This document shows, one piece after another, positions 1-8,765 of a stretch of 64,000 nucleotides of DNA (positions are counted from its first letter, which is position 1; each line of letters begins with the position of its first letter). The notes below the pieces were generated by a model that ran no database searches, was not told the origin of the DNA, and worked only from the letters and a program-made list of their open reading frames with translations. Source of the DNA: Bacteroidota bacterium (GTDB taxonomy: Bacteria > Bacteroidota > Bacteroidia > Chitinophagales > Chitinophagaceae); assembly GCA_018268075.1 (NCBI GenBank), contig JAFDXH010000206.1, positions 55,886-119,885 of the forward strand, written 5' to 3'. The translations under genes and the position numbers were made by a program.

Positions 1-1494
1 GGCTCTCAGATTGACGTTAAGCCTGTTACAGACTATGATCAGTTCGTAGGAAAGACAATGGAATTCAAAGTTGTTAAAATCAATGAGACGATCAAAAATG
101 CGGTGGTTTCTCACAAAGCGCTTATTGAAAGCGACATTGAACAACAACGTGCAGAAATTATTGGCAAGCTTGAAAAAGGTCAGGTATTGGAAGGCACAAT
201 CAAGAACATTACTGATTTTGGTGCATTCCTTGATCTTGGTGGCTTGGATGGTTTACTCTACATTACTGATATCAGTTGGGGACGCATCAATCATCCAAGT
301 GAAGTACTGAAACTGGATCAGAAACTGAATGTAGTGGTACTTGATTTTGATGATGATAAAAAACGTATCAGCCTTGGTTTAAAACAATTAACACCTCATC
401 CATGGGATACACTACCAGACAATATACAGGAAGGTGGTGTAGTAAAAGGAAAGGTTGTAAACATCGAAGATTATGGTGCATTTTTGGAAATATACCCAGG
501 TGTAGAAGGCTTAGTACACGTAAGCGAAATTACATGGGCAAATACTCCGATCAATGCAAAAGAATTTTTCAAATTAGGCGATGAATACGAAGCTAAAGTA
601 GTTACACTTAGCAAAGAAGACCGCAAGATGAGCCTTTCTATTAAGCAAATGACTGAAGATCCATGGAATACCATTGAAGCGCAGTACCCTGAAGGCAGCA
701 AGCACAAAGGATTAGTGAAAAACATTACTCCTTATGGGGTATTTGTTGAACTTTCACCAGGTATAGGCGGCATGATTCACATTAGCGACTTAAGCTGGCT
801 GAAGCGTTTCAACAATCCAAATGAATACACTAAAGTGGGCGAAGAGATTGATGTAATCATCATGAGCATTGATAAGGAGAACCGCAAATTGCAATTGGGT
901 CACAAGCAAATAGAAGAAGATCCTTGGAATAGCCTGGAAGAAACGTTCCCAGTTGGAAGCATACATGAAGGAACCGTAACCCGTAAAGATGATAAAGGTG
1001 CTACAGTGCAACTTCCATACGGACTTGAAGGGTTTGCCCCAGGCCGTCATCTACGTAAAGAAGATGAAAAAAGCATCGGTATAGATGAAATTGCACCGTT
1101 TATGGTAATAGAATTTGACAGAAATGATAAGAAGATTATACTAAGCCATAGCCGCATTTGGGAAAAAGAAAAAGCTGACGAATTTAATGCTCAGCAAAAA
1201 GAAAAAAGAGCTGATGCCGAATCTACTAAGAAAGCTGTAAAAAGCATTCAAAGTAAAGTTGAAAAAACAACTTTAGGCGATTTGGGAGTACTGGCCGATC
1301 TGAAAAAGAAAATGGACAACAATCAGGGACAAAGCGAAAACACAGCACCAGAAGCTTCATCACCCAAAACTGAAGAAGTGAAAGCTGAAGTAGCAGCCCC
1401 TGAAAAGAAGGCTACTACAAAGAAGAAAAAAGAACCGGCAACCGAAGATGGTGATGAAGATAAAACTTCAAAAACAGAAGGCGAGGCTGAATAA
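1..1494 (+). CDS. rpsA: 30S ribosomal protein S1 (5' end outside the window)
   Basis: The reading frame is open from base 1 (GSQIDVKPVTDYDQFVGKTM precedes the first internal Met at 58), so this is the C-terminal part of a longer gene. It holds the end of one S1 RNA-binding repeat and four more, recognisable by GTIKNITDFGAFLDLGG, GKVVNIEDYGAFLEI, GLVKNITPYGVFVELSP and a more diverged GTVTRKDDKGATVQL. The last repeat is followed by a charged Lys/Glu/Ala tail of about 100 residues that is probably disordered. S1 helps mRNA bind the 30S subunit; in Bacteroidota, where Shine-Dalgarno sequences are rare, it is thought to be especially important. A strong terminator follows directly. Confidence in the family is very high; only the N-terminus is missing. 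Confidence 0.96.
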   Translation, partial: GSQIDVKPVTDYDQFVGKTMEFKVVKINETIKNAVVSHKALIESDIEQQRAEIIGKLEKGQVLEGTIKNITDFGAFLDLGGLDGLLYITDISWGRINHPSEVLKLDQKLNVVVLDFDDDKKRISLGLKQLTPHPWDTLPDNIQEGGVVKGKVVNIEDYGAFLEIYPGVEGLVHVSEITWANTPINAKEFFKLGDEYEAKVVTLSKEDRKMSLSIKQMTEDPWNTIEAQYPEGSKHKGLVKNITPYGVFVELSPGIGGMIHISDLSWLKRFNNPNEYTKVGEEIDVIIMSIDKENRKLQLGHKQIEEDPWNSLEETFPVGSIHEGTVTRKDDKGATVQLPYGLEGFAPGRHLRKEDEKSIGIDEIAPFMVIEFDRNDKKIILSHSRIWEKEKADEFNAQQKEKRADAESTKKAVKSIQSKVEKTTLGDLGVLADLKKKMDNNQGQSENTAPEASSPKTEEVKAEVAAPEKKATTKKKKEPATEDGDEDKTSKTEGEAE

Positions 1495-1518
1495 GTTCTT
1501 ATCTAATGAATAATGCTC

Positions 1519-1551
1519 AAAGCCGGCTTCGCAGCCGGCTTTTTTTATTTT
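1519..1551 (+). terminator. Rho-independent terminator of rpsA
   Basis: A perfect 9-bp stem (AAGCCGGCT at 1520-1528 with AGCCGGCTT at 1533-1541) closes a TCGC loop and runs into a T tract. It lies about 25 bases after the rpsA stop. Confidence 0.9.
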
Positions 1552-2138
1552 TAAATAAGCGTCGAAACAAATTTCATAATCATAAATCACCTACTGATCC
1601 CTGCGGGTTAATCATCAATTTTTTTTGAGCGATTGACCGAGCGAAGTGTTTGATATAAATCAATTCATTTACGCCTGATAGCCCAAATACCTCAAAATAT
1701 TACCAACAATCAAGGTCTGGTTCGAATTTTGTGACTGCAGGAAAAATGCCTTCTGAGCGTATGCAGAAATCAAAAATTATTATCTATATATTATTTGCAT
1801 TTATAATTCTTGCCAGCTTGTTCCTGTTTTTTTTGGTAATACTGGGTTAGCAAACTATCGAATGTCGCAAATCTACCGGGATTGATAAAGGCTCTATTTT
1901 TACTGGGTAAGCACGTACACAACTTACCTTATTGCATTACACTTTCAATAGAAGGACTAAAATATTTTTCCAGTCAAAGATTAATCGTAGCATCGGAAAG
2001 GAAGAAAAATATTGGAATCTATGATCAATCCAACACAGCCTGAGCTAAGGCAATTTCTTAGAAAATGCTTTAAATAATTGAATTTATTAATTTTGGAAAG
2101 CGCTTCAAGAGCAGGTACACCAAAAGAGCTAAGTAACT
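1552..2138. other. Long gap between rpsA and the thiolase gene
   Basis: Nearly 590 bases hold no gene of normal size. The one candidate is a 34-residue hydrophobic ORF at 1746-1850, listed separately. A short frame around 2021-2077 (MINPTQPELRQFLRKCFK) and the unconnected open frame after it look like eroded coding sequence, but I cannot match them to a family with confidence. There is no tRNA fold or obvious structured RNA. Confidence 0.5.
1746..1850 (+). CDS. Possible 34-residue single-pass membrane peptide
   Basis: The frame reads MPSERMQKSK followed by about 24 strongly hydrophobic residues (IIIYILFAFIILASLFLFFL) and ends VILG. A purine-rich AGGAAAA sits just before the ATG; an in-frame ATG at 1761 would give a 29-residue form. 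The pattern (short basic N-terminus, one transmembrane helix, nothing else) is typical of small bacterial membrane proteins. AT-rich intergenic DNA can also produce hydrophobic frames by chance, so this is tentative. No function is suggested by its neighbours. Confidence 0.35.
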   Translation: MPSERMQKSKIIIYILFAFIILASLFLFFLVILG

Positions 2139-3326
2139 TTAGGAAGCATTTTCAATTACCAAAGCACTGGCGCCACCTCCGCCATAACAAATACCTGCTG
2201 CCCCCAATTTTCCGCTATTTTGCTTTAATACATTTATTAATGTTACTATTATTCTGGCACCGCTACATCCTAAAGGGTGCCCTAAGGATACTGCGCCACC
2301 ATTTACATTTACCTTAGTAGAGTCAAGATTCATTTTTTGGGTATTTACTATACCCACCACACTAAACGCCTCATTCAGTTCAAAAAAATCTACATCATTG
2401 ATTTTCAACCCTGCCTTTTCAATCGCTTTTGGAACAGCAAGCGAGGGGGTGGTAGTAAACCACTCCGGCGCTTGCTCAGCATCAGCATAGGCAAGTATTT
2501 TAGCCAATGGTTTAATGCCTAAAGCATCTGCTTTTTCTTTACTCATTAAGACTACTGCTGCTGCGCCATCATTAATGGTGCTTGCATTAGCAGCAGTAAC
2601 ACTCCCCCCCTTTTCGAAGGGAGATTTCAGTTCAGCAAATTTTTCAAATTTTACATTAAAAGGTTCTTCATCCTCAAGCATGGCAATAGGATCACCCTTT
2701 CTTTGGGGAATATTAACCGGAACAATTTCATCCTTAAACTTTCCTTCTTTAATAGCAGCCTGTGATCTTTTATAGCTTTCTATAGCAAACTCATCTTGCT
2801 CATTTCGGCTGATATTGCATTCTTTTGCACATAATTCTGCAGCACTTCCCATTGCATAATTTTTATATACATCTGTAAGCCCATCTTTAGCCAATCCATC
2901 TACCAGTTTTGCATCTCCATATTTATTTCCCCAGCGAAGTGATGGCGAATAGAAAGGTGCGCTACTCATGTTTTCCATTCCGCCAGCTACTACTATATCT
3001 GCATCGCCTAATATTATACTTTGATACCCCAACATAATACTCTTCAAGCCACTTGCACAAACCTTATTTACCGTAGTACAACATACATTTTCTGCCAGTC
3101 CGGCAAATATTGCAGCCTGCCTGGCCGGAGCCTGCCCCAGGTTAGCCTGCAATACGCATCCCATATAAACTTCCTGAATCATTTCCGGCTTAATCCCCGC
3201 TTTATCTACAGCCCCTTTAATCGCTATTGCGCCTAATTGGGTAGCAGCAATATCCTTTAGCTTACCCCCAAAAGATCCAATTGGTGTACGAACAGCACTT
3301 ACAATATATACAACTTTATTTTCCAT
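2139..3326 (-). CDS. Thiolase (acetyl-CoA C-acetyltransferase type)
   Basis: A 395-residue thiolase, the normal length. Thiolases join two acetyl-CoA into acetoacetyl-CoA or cleave 3-ketoacyl-CoA, in the cytoplasm. The nucleophilic cysteine is C90 in NKVCASGLKS. The histidine motif NGGAVSLGHPLGCSGARI and the C-terminal catalytic cysteine in ICYGGGGASALV are both present, so the enzyme should be active. A TAnnTTTG box lies 16 bases before the ATG. It stands alone, with no beta-oxidation genes nearby, so I cannot tell a biosynthetic (AtoB/PhaA) role from a degradative (FadA) one. The pattern best fits the short-chain acetyl-CoA acetyltransferase group. Confidence 0.93.
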   Translation of the reverse strand: MENKVVYIVSAVRTPIGSFGGKLKDIAATQLGAIAIKGAVDKAGIKPEMIQEVYMGCVLQANLGQAPARQAAIFAGLAENVCCTTVNKVCASGLKSIMLGYQSIILGDADIVVAGGMENMSSAPFYSPSLRWGNKYGDAKLVDGLAKDGLTDVYKNYAMGSAAELCAKECNISRNEQDEFAIESYKRSQAAIKEGKFKDEIVPVNIPQRKGDPIAMLEDEEPFNVKFEKFAELKSPFEKGGSVTAANASTINDGAAAVVLMSKEKADALGIKPLAKILAYADAEQAPEWFTTTPSLAVPKAIEKAGLKINDVDFFELNEAFSVVGIVNTQKMNLDSTKVNVNGGAVSLGHPLGCSGARIIVTLINVLKQNSGKLGAAGICYGGGGASALVIENAS

Positions 3327-3342
3327 TGATTTTTATTTTCGA

Positions 3343-3350
3343 CAAAGGTA
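3343..3350 (-). promoter_or_regulatory. Predicted -7 promoter box of the thiolase gene
   Basis: Read on the minus strand this is TACCTTTG, an exact match to the Bacteroidota -7 consensus TAnnTTTG, 16 bases before the thiolase ATG. No clear -33 TTTG is seen at the expected distance. Confidence 0.45.
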
Positions 3351-3441
3351 ACACACATAAAAAGGATGCATAGGTTTAGGTAAAATATTTTCTTAAATGG
3401 GAGAAATTAATTTACTTCGTGTAAACCATAAAAGAAAGGAA

Positions 3442-3540
3442 ATGAATAATTTTAGTTTACAAAAATTCACTACAATTATGATCATCACAACTGTGTTAAT
3501 GGTCTTAATCGGAATACTTTCTCTAAAGTGCGGTGCATAG
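3442..3540 (+). CDS. Possible 32-residue single-pass membrane peptide
   Basis: The frame starts MNNFSLQKF, continues with about 18 hydrophobic residues (TIMIITTVLMVLIGILSL) and ends KCGA. The sequence AAAGAAAGGA directly before the ATG is an unusually good ribosome binding site for this genome. It lies in the otherwise empty 257-base gap between the divergent thiolase and dnaG genes, and ends 43 bases before the dnaG start. It is too short for homology by eye; the RBS and the coherent helix are the only support. Confidence 0.4.
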   Translation: MNNFSLQKFTTIMIITTVLMVLIGILSLKCGA

Positions 3541-3583
3541 ATTTTTCCGCAACTTTATATTAGTACTCTTTTTTTGAATTTAG

Positions 3584-5524
3584 ATGATATCACCAGAAAC
3601 CATACAGCAGATAGTAAGTAGAATAGATATCATAGAGATTCTCAACTCTTTTATTAAATTAAAAAAAAGAGGCTCTAATTATATTGGGCTCTGCCCCTTT
3701 CATAACGAAAAGACTCCTTCTTTTACAGTTTCGCCATCCAAAGAAATTTATAAATGCTTTGGCTGCGGACGTAGTGGCAACACCATTACCTTCCTGATGG
3801 AACACGAGAAGTACAGCTATGTAGAGTCGCTAAAATGGCTGGCAGCTAAATATAATATTGAAATTGAAGAAAAGGAAGTTAGCTCAGAAGCTAGAGAGAA
3901 GATTCAGATTGCTGACAGTTTATATATTTTAAATAGCTATGCTCAAAAGTTTTTTAGTGATCAATTACACAATACTGATGAAGGCCGTGATATTGCCGAA
4001 TCCTACCTGAGAGAAAGAGGCTTTAGGCAAGAAATTATTGATAAGTTCGAATTGGGGTATAATCCAATAGCTAAGGACACCTTTGCAAAAAATGCTGGTG
4101 AAAGCCAGTTCAATAAGGATATTTTAATAAAATCAGGATTGGTGAACCTGCGCGATGGGGTAATGCAAGACAATTACCGTGGCAGAATTATATTTCCTAT
4201 TCATAATCAATCAGGAAAAGTTCAGGGCTTTGGCGCCCGTATAATAGCTGCTAACGATAAAGCGCCCAAATACATTAATACTCCAGAAAATGAAATTTAC
4301 GTAAAGAGTAAGGTGCTGTATGGTTTATGGCAAAGCAGGCATACTATTGATAAACATAATGAGTGTTTGCTGGTAGAAGGTTATACTGATGTAGTAGCAC
4401 TTCACCAAGGCGGAATTGAAAATGTGGTAGCAAGTGGTGGTACATCGCTAACTCAGGATCAACTAAACCTGATAAAAAAACTTACCACCAACCTGACCAT
4501 TTTATATGATGGTGATGAAGCTGGCATTAAAGCTGCATTGCGCGGACTTGACATAGCCTTGTCGGAAGGCCTTGAGGTAAAACTGGTGCTCCTGCCAGAT
4601 CAGGAAGACCCTGATTCATTCATAAGAAAAAATGGCACTACCAAATTCAGAGAATTTGTAGAAAAAAATAAAAAAGACTTTATCCTTTTTCAAATGGAAC
4701 GAGGCCTTAAAAAGGCCGGCGAAGATCCTACATTAAAAGCAAAACTAGTAAGTCAGATTGCAGAATCCATTTCCAGGATTAATAAAATAGAAGATTTTAC
4801 ACGGCAGCAAGATTATATAAAAAAGACTGCCGAAACTTTGGATATAGACGAAGCAGGTTTGCACAATCTGGTTAATAAATTTATCAGAGACCGTTTGTTA
4901 CAGCAAAATAAAAATGCCTTATCACCAAATGAACATACAACCGAGAAGTCAACTGAAATTATAGAATTATCGCAGGATGAGCATGAAGCGATGGAGTTGA
5001 TATCTAAATCATCCAGCAATGAAAAATCATTAGTAAGGTGCCTGCTGGATTATGGGATAATGCCTTGGGAGGGCGAGCGCACAGTAGCAGATTACATCCT
5101 TTATGAATTTCTGGAAGATGATACCATCCACGATCCTATGCTCAAAAAAATTATTGAACTATATAAAACCTATTACGAAAACAACCTTGAACCTACATCC
5201 AAATCATTCTTATATATTGAAGACCTTTCATTAAGTAAAGTTGTAGTAGATCTGGTTCAGTTCCCATACGAAATAAGTGAAGGATGGGAAGAAAGGTATG
5301 AAACCAAAGTGCCTCGTAAAGATGATAATTATATCAACGATATTACATCTACCATTTGTTACTTACAACTGAGTAAGATAAAAAAATTAATTACCATCAA
5401 TGAGAAAGAATTAGCTCTTTCATCAAAGACGGAAGAAACAAATCTCTTAATTCAAACCCATTTTCACCTGAAGCAACTGGAAATGGGGCTTACTAAAGAA
5501 TTAGGAACAGTAATATTAAAATGA
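3584..5524 (+). CDS. dnaG: DNA primase
   Basis: A 646-residue DnaG, which makes the RNA primers for replication. The N-terminal CHC2 zinc finger is intact (C37, H40, C58, C61, in LCPFHNEKTPSF and KCFGCGRSG). The catalytic core follows, with the TOPRIM domain seen in LLVEGYTDVVALHQGG (Glu) and ILYDGDEAGIKAALRG (Asp pair). The C-terminal 200 residues are diverged and should carry the helicase-binding domain. The ATG at 3584 begins MISPETIQQIVSRIDI, the standard primase start. Its stop codon touches the stop of the convergent DUF3052-like gene with no base between. Confidence 0.97.
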   Translation: MISPETIQQIVSRIDIIEILNSFIKLKKRGSNYIGLCPFHNEKTPSFTVSPSKEIYKCFGCGRSGNTITFLMEHEKYSYVESLKWLAAKYNIEIEEKEVSSEAREKIQIADSLYILNSYAQKFFSDQLHNTDEGRDIAESYLRERGFRQEIIDKFELGYNPIAKDTFAKNAGESQFNKDILIKSGLVNLRDGVMQDNYRGRIIFPIHNQSGKVQGFGARIIAANDKAPKYINTPENEIYVKSKVLYGLWQSRHTIDKHNECLLVEGYTDVVALHQGGIENVVASGGTSLTQDQLNLIKKLTTNLTILYDGDEAGIKAALRGLDIALSEGLEVKLVLLPDQEDPDSFIRKNGTTKFREFVEKNKKDFILFQMERGLKKAGEDPTLKAKLVSQIAESISRINKIEDFTRQQDYIKKTAETLDIDEAGLHNLVNKFIRDRLLQQNKNALSPNEHTTEKSTEIIELSQDEHEAMELISKSSSNEKSLVRCLLDYGIMPWEGERTVADYILYEFLEDDTIHDPMLKKIIELYKTYYENNLEPTSKSFLYIEDLSLSKVVVDLVQFPYEISEGWEERYETKVPRKDDNYINDITSTICYLQLSKIKKLITINEKELALSSKTEETNLLIQTHFHLKQLEMGLTKELGTVILK

Positions 5525-5965
5525 TCAGGCTGCCTGCTCTTTTAAACTAAGGCTTTTGGCGGCTTTAGCTTTTGAAACTGCTATTGGCTTTACAAACTGC
5601 TGAGCACTCCATACATAATCCAGCACAACCTTATCGGCAGTTTCATACCCAAGTTCCATAATAAAATCCCAGCACCCTTTGCGATTAAGATCACTCGCAA
5701 TTTTTGATGATTGACGTGGGAAAGCAATCCATAACTTGGATTCCGGATGCAAAGCAGGCTTTACTTCTGAAAAAATACTTTGAAGCTGATGAGAATTAAG
5801 CGCAAAAACCAGCGCAAAATCAATTTTCCTGATCTTTAAAAGTTGGGTAACATTTTTAGAAAAAGAAACTTTGGAAAATTGTTTTTCTATAGTAGAAGGA
5901 AGCCCCTGTATTAATACGTTTTTTTCATCAGTCAATTGTAATTTTTCAAACAAGGTTTGGGACAT
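5525..5965 (-). CDS. DUF3052-like small cytoplasmic protein
   Basis: A 146-residue protein without signal peptide or membrane helix. The middle (LHPESKLWIAFPRQSSKIAS) and the end (DYVWSAQQFVKP) match my memory of the DUF3052 pattern: a predicted hydrophobic strand, LW-aYP-SS, then W, then a closing WSAlRF. No biochemical function is known to me. The ATG at 5965 is preferred to an in-frame TTG six bases upstream. The tail is rich in Ala and Lys. The gene converges on dnaG with zero spacing and no terminator between them. Confidence 0.7.
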   Translation of the reverse strand: MSQTLFEKLQLTDEKNVLIQGLPSTIEKQFSKVSFSKNVTQLLKIRKIDFALVFALNSHQLQSIFSEVKPALHPESKLWIAFPRQSSKIASDLNRKGCWDFIMELGYETADKVVLDYVWSAQQFVKPIAVSKAKAAKSLSLKEQAA

Positions 5966-6141
5966 AATCAAATCAAATGTTTTAAATTAATAAATGGCCT
6001 GAATATTTCTGCTGATATTTTTCAATTAGAGAAAAATAAAATATAACAGTATATAAACGGATAAGATTGCTGCAAATTTACCAAAAAAAAATGTATTTCC
6101 TTACAAAAAGGTTGATTAGTTGGCTCTAAAAAGGTTAAAGG

Positions 6142-6948
6142 TTAATTAACCGGTTGGTAATATTTCAATGCTTCAGGCATATATCCCTGTAGTTTTTCAA
6201 TTCTTTTAGAATCCAAAGGATGGGTACTTAAAATTTCAGGTGGCTGAGAACCAGTCTTTAATGCAGACATTCTGGTCCAAAAAGGAACTGCTTCCCGCGG
6301 ATTATACCCCGCTATTGCTGCGAATATTAGTCCATAATGATCGGCTTCATATTCCTGATTACGTGAATTAGGCAATAAAAATCCAACCTGAGCAGATGGT
6401 GCAAAAACAGCATTAAAAATATTATTAGCATTGCTATTTCCCTGGGTGAATATATTTCCTGCAACCTCTGCCCCTTGTGCTACTAATGCCTGGCTTATTC
6501 TTTCCTGTCCGTGATGGGCAACGGCATGGGTAATTTCATGGCCCAATACGATAGCTAACGCAGCCTCATTTTGTGTTACAGGCAACAAGCCTGTATAAAC
6601 AACCACTTTTCCGCCAGGCATACACCATGCATTCACTTCTTTATTATCTACCAGATTGAACTCCCATTTGTATCCATCCAATTCATGGGTAAGGCCCTTA
6701 GCAGCATAGTATTTTTGGATAGCATTGGCTATACGCGTGCCTACTCGCTTCACCATTTCAGCATCCTTATTGGAGGTATTGCTTACTACTTTATTTTGCG
6801 ATAAAAATGTTTGATATTGAGAAACAGCTTCCTGTTGCAAAGTTGACTCTGAAACCAACGATAGCTGATTCCGGCCCGTAATCGCATTGGTAGTGCAAGC
6901 ACTAATAAAAACAATAGCTCCTATAAAAAGCCAATATATTTTCTTCAT
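6142..6948 (-). CDS. M48 family metalloprotease, lipoprotein
   Basis: The start at 6948 gives a clean lipoprotein signal MKKIYWLFIGAIVFISAC with the lipobox cysteine at residue 18; an upstream frame extension lacks a signal and is rejected. The zinc motif HEITH is at 137-141, and the third ligand is in NQEYEADHYG near residue 205. The GVFVEV-like soluble M48 core (about 250 residues) is similar to BepA/LoiP/YcaL, periplasmic proteases that clear misfolded outer-membrane proteins. It lacks the TPR tail of BepA. A role in envelope quality control is inferred from the family and the lipid anchor. Confidence 0.9.
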   Translation of the reverse strand: MKKIYWLFIGAIVFISACTTNAITGRNQLSLVSESTLQQEAVSQYQTFLSQNKVVSNTSNKDAEMVKRVGTRIANAIQKYYAAKGLTHELDGYKWEFNLVDNKEVNAWCMPGGKVVVYTGLLPVTQNEAALAIVLGHEITHAVAHHGQERISQALVAQGAEVAGNIFTQGNSNANNIFNAVFAPSAQVGFLLPNSRNQEYEADHYGLIFAAIAGYNPREAVPFWTRMSALKTGSQPPEILSTHPLDSKRIEKLQGYMPEALKYYQPVN

Positions 6949-7067
6949 TTTTTTATTTTTTCTAAATAAGACAATTGGTGTACCAAAAATTAATAGTGGT
7001 GTAATTTCAAGATTGATAAGAGTAAAAGTATAGTTGCACAGGCAATACAAAAAGAAATCAGAAAATT

Positions 7068-7724
7068 TTATTCTGATTCATTTTTTTTTAGTTTTTTCCT
7101 GTCTCGATACTTTAGTATAGGAACCCGCCCTTCATTTCCCTTCAGGAGCCGGCTAATATTTTTTTGATGTGTAAGCACAATCAGTACCGATACGGCAATT
7201 GCAAATACACGATAAAAAACTTCCTTTTCATTATAAATCCAAAGTACGCATATAGGTAATGCGATACCGGCTAAAATAGAACTCAGTGAAACATATCTTG
7301 TAAGATACAATACTACCACAAACACGCCTACGCAACTCAAAGCTACCACCGGCTGAATAGCAAGCACCATCCCAAAAAGTGTGGCAACTCCTTTACCGCC
7401 CTTGAACTGTGCCCATATCGGGTAAATATGCCCGACCACAGCAGCAAGGCCCAGACCAATCATTAAATTAGTCCTGTCTAATTCATTATTAATATAATAA
7501 GGTAAAAAATTGTAAAGTGCTACTGCAAAAATACCTTTAAGCATATCGCCAATCATTACGAGCGTACCAAATTTAGACCCCAGTACCCTAAAAGTATTTG
7601 TAGCCCCCATATTGCCACTTCCATACTCACGAATATCTATTTGGAAGAAATACCGGCTCACAATTAAAGCGGTAGGAATAGATCCAATTAGGTAAGCAAT
7701 TAAGAGAAGCAAAAATTCTTTCAT
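7068..7724 (-). CDS. plsY: Glycerol-3-phosphate acyltransferase PlsY
   Basis: A 218-residue multi-pass membrane protein (about six helices) of the PlsY family, which acylates glycerol-3-phosphate from acyl-phosphate, the first step of phospholipid synthesis. Three signature loops are visible: YLIGSIPTALIVSRYF, the phosphate-binding GSGNMGATNTFRVLG and KGGKGVATLFGMVLA. Length is normal, plus a basic tail RDRKKLKKNESE. It lies between the M48 protease and prmA on the same strand with gaps of 119 and 79 bases, so co-transcription is possible but not shown. Confidence 0.95.
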   Translation of the reverse strand: MKEFLLLLIAYLIGSIPTALIVSRYFFQIDIREYGSGNMGATNTFRVLGSKFGTLVMIGDMLKGIFAVALYNFLPYYINNELDRTNLMIGLGLAAVVGHIYPIWAQFKGGKGVATLFGMVLAIQPVVALSCVGVFVVVLYLTRYVSLSSILAGIALPICVLWIYNEKEVFYRVFAIAVSVLIVLTHQKNISRLLKGNEGRVPILKYRDRKKLKKNESE

Positions 7725-7803
7725 TTCTTTAAAGCAATCTTCGTGATTGGCAAATATAATATTTATAATGTAGTTGATTGATTTAAAAACCCTTAAAATT
7801 TAT

Positions 7804-8619
7804 TCAGGCCTTTTTAAACAAAACAGACACCCATTTTTCACGCTGGTAAACAGCTATTTTTTCGAATAGTTCCTCATTGAATACATTTACGATAGCAGGG
7901 ATATCCGTTTCAAAAATTCCGGAAATCAGCAAATACCCTTCTTCAACCAATGAATTATAGATGGCCATACAGGAATGCGCCAATACATTCATTGTAATAT
8001 TAGCCAATACAATATTGGCAGTGCAACCTGCCGGAATTGATTCAGCATGCAACACTTCTATTTTTGTGCAATTATTTATGATTACATTCTCATAAATATT
8101 CTCAATGCTCCATTTGTCATTGTCAATGGCCAGCACTTCTGCTGCGCCCATTTTTTCTGCTAAAATAGCCAGCACACCGGTTCCTGCGCCAAAATCAATC
8201 ACACTTTTATTGAAAAAATCTATATGCTGCATGGCGGATAGCATCATATAGGTAGTAGCATGGTGGCCGGTACCAAAGCTCATTTTGGGAGTAATGATCA
8301 GATCAAAATCTACTTCCTTTTCTGGGGGATGAAAGGATGCTCTCACAGCAACAAAGTTATTGACTCGTATTGGGGAAAATCCATTTTCCCAATTGGCATT
8401 CCAGTTTTCTTCAGCTATCTTTTCAATGGAATATGTTGCACCTGCTGGTACGGTTTTATCAAGTTCCGATACAATAAAATCTTCCTCCTTAATGTAGGCA
8501 GATAGCAAATCGCCTGTAACTTCAAACGCGTAGAAATTTTTAATGGCAAGCATTTCAGGCAAAAGATCCATTTGCAATGCCTGCAAATTGCTAATATCAA
8601 TTTTGAGGTAATAACCCAT
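7804..8619 (-). CDS. prmA: Ribosomal protein L11 methyltransferase
   Basis: A 271-residue class I SAM-dependent methyltransferase. The fold motif I is VIDFGAGTGVLAILAEKMGA, with LAIDNDKWSIENIYENV as the acidic loop and NIVLANITMNVL matching the N-I-L-A-N motif of PrmA, which trimethylates ribosomal protein L11. The sequence PKMSFGTGHHATTYMML is a further PrmA hallmark. The start at 8619 (MGYYLKIDIS) is chosen because the eight extra residues from the upstream GTG-like start do not fit the family N-terminus. Confidence 0.92.
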   Translation of the reverse strand: MGYYLKIDISNLQALQMDLLPEMLAIKNFYAFEVTGDLLSAYIKEEDFIVSELDKTVPAGATYSIEKIAEENWNANWENGFSPIRVNNFVAVRASFHPPEKEVDFDLIITPKMSFGTGHHATTYMMLSAMQHIDFFNKSVIDFGAGTGVLAILAEKMGAAEVLAIDNDKWSIENIYENVIINNCTKIEVLHAESIPAGCTANIVLANITMNVLAHSCMAIYNSLVEEGYLLISGIFETDIPAIVNVFNEELFEKIAVYQREKWVSVLFKKA

Positions 8620-8710
8620 AATATAAAATTTTATTGACGTCACCCGATTGGGTAGAGTTAGCCCCGCTTCAGGCCTATCATTCCGGATGAAAGCTATTTA
8701 TAAGTAGATA

Positions 8711-8742
8711 TAAAAAAAGCCTGTAACTGGTTACAAGCTTTT
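8711..8742 (-). terminator. Rho-independent terminator of pnp
   Basis: On the minus strand a stem of about 11 bp (AAGCTTGTAAC with GTTACAGGCTT, one mismatch) closes a two-base core (effectively a short loop) and ends in a run of seven T. It starts 24 bases after the pnp stop. Confidence 0.8.
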
Positions 8743-8765
8743 ATATCATTAACTTAATTTATACA

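Noticed and set aside
2021-2317. Short frame MINPTQPELRQFLRKCFK and the adjoining ORF, perhaps a remnant of an effector-associated domain gene
   Set aside because: Too short and too poorly matched to call a pseudogene; it overlaps the end of the thiolase gene in another frame.
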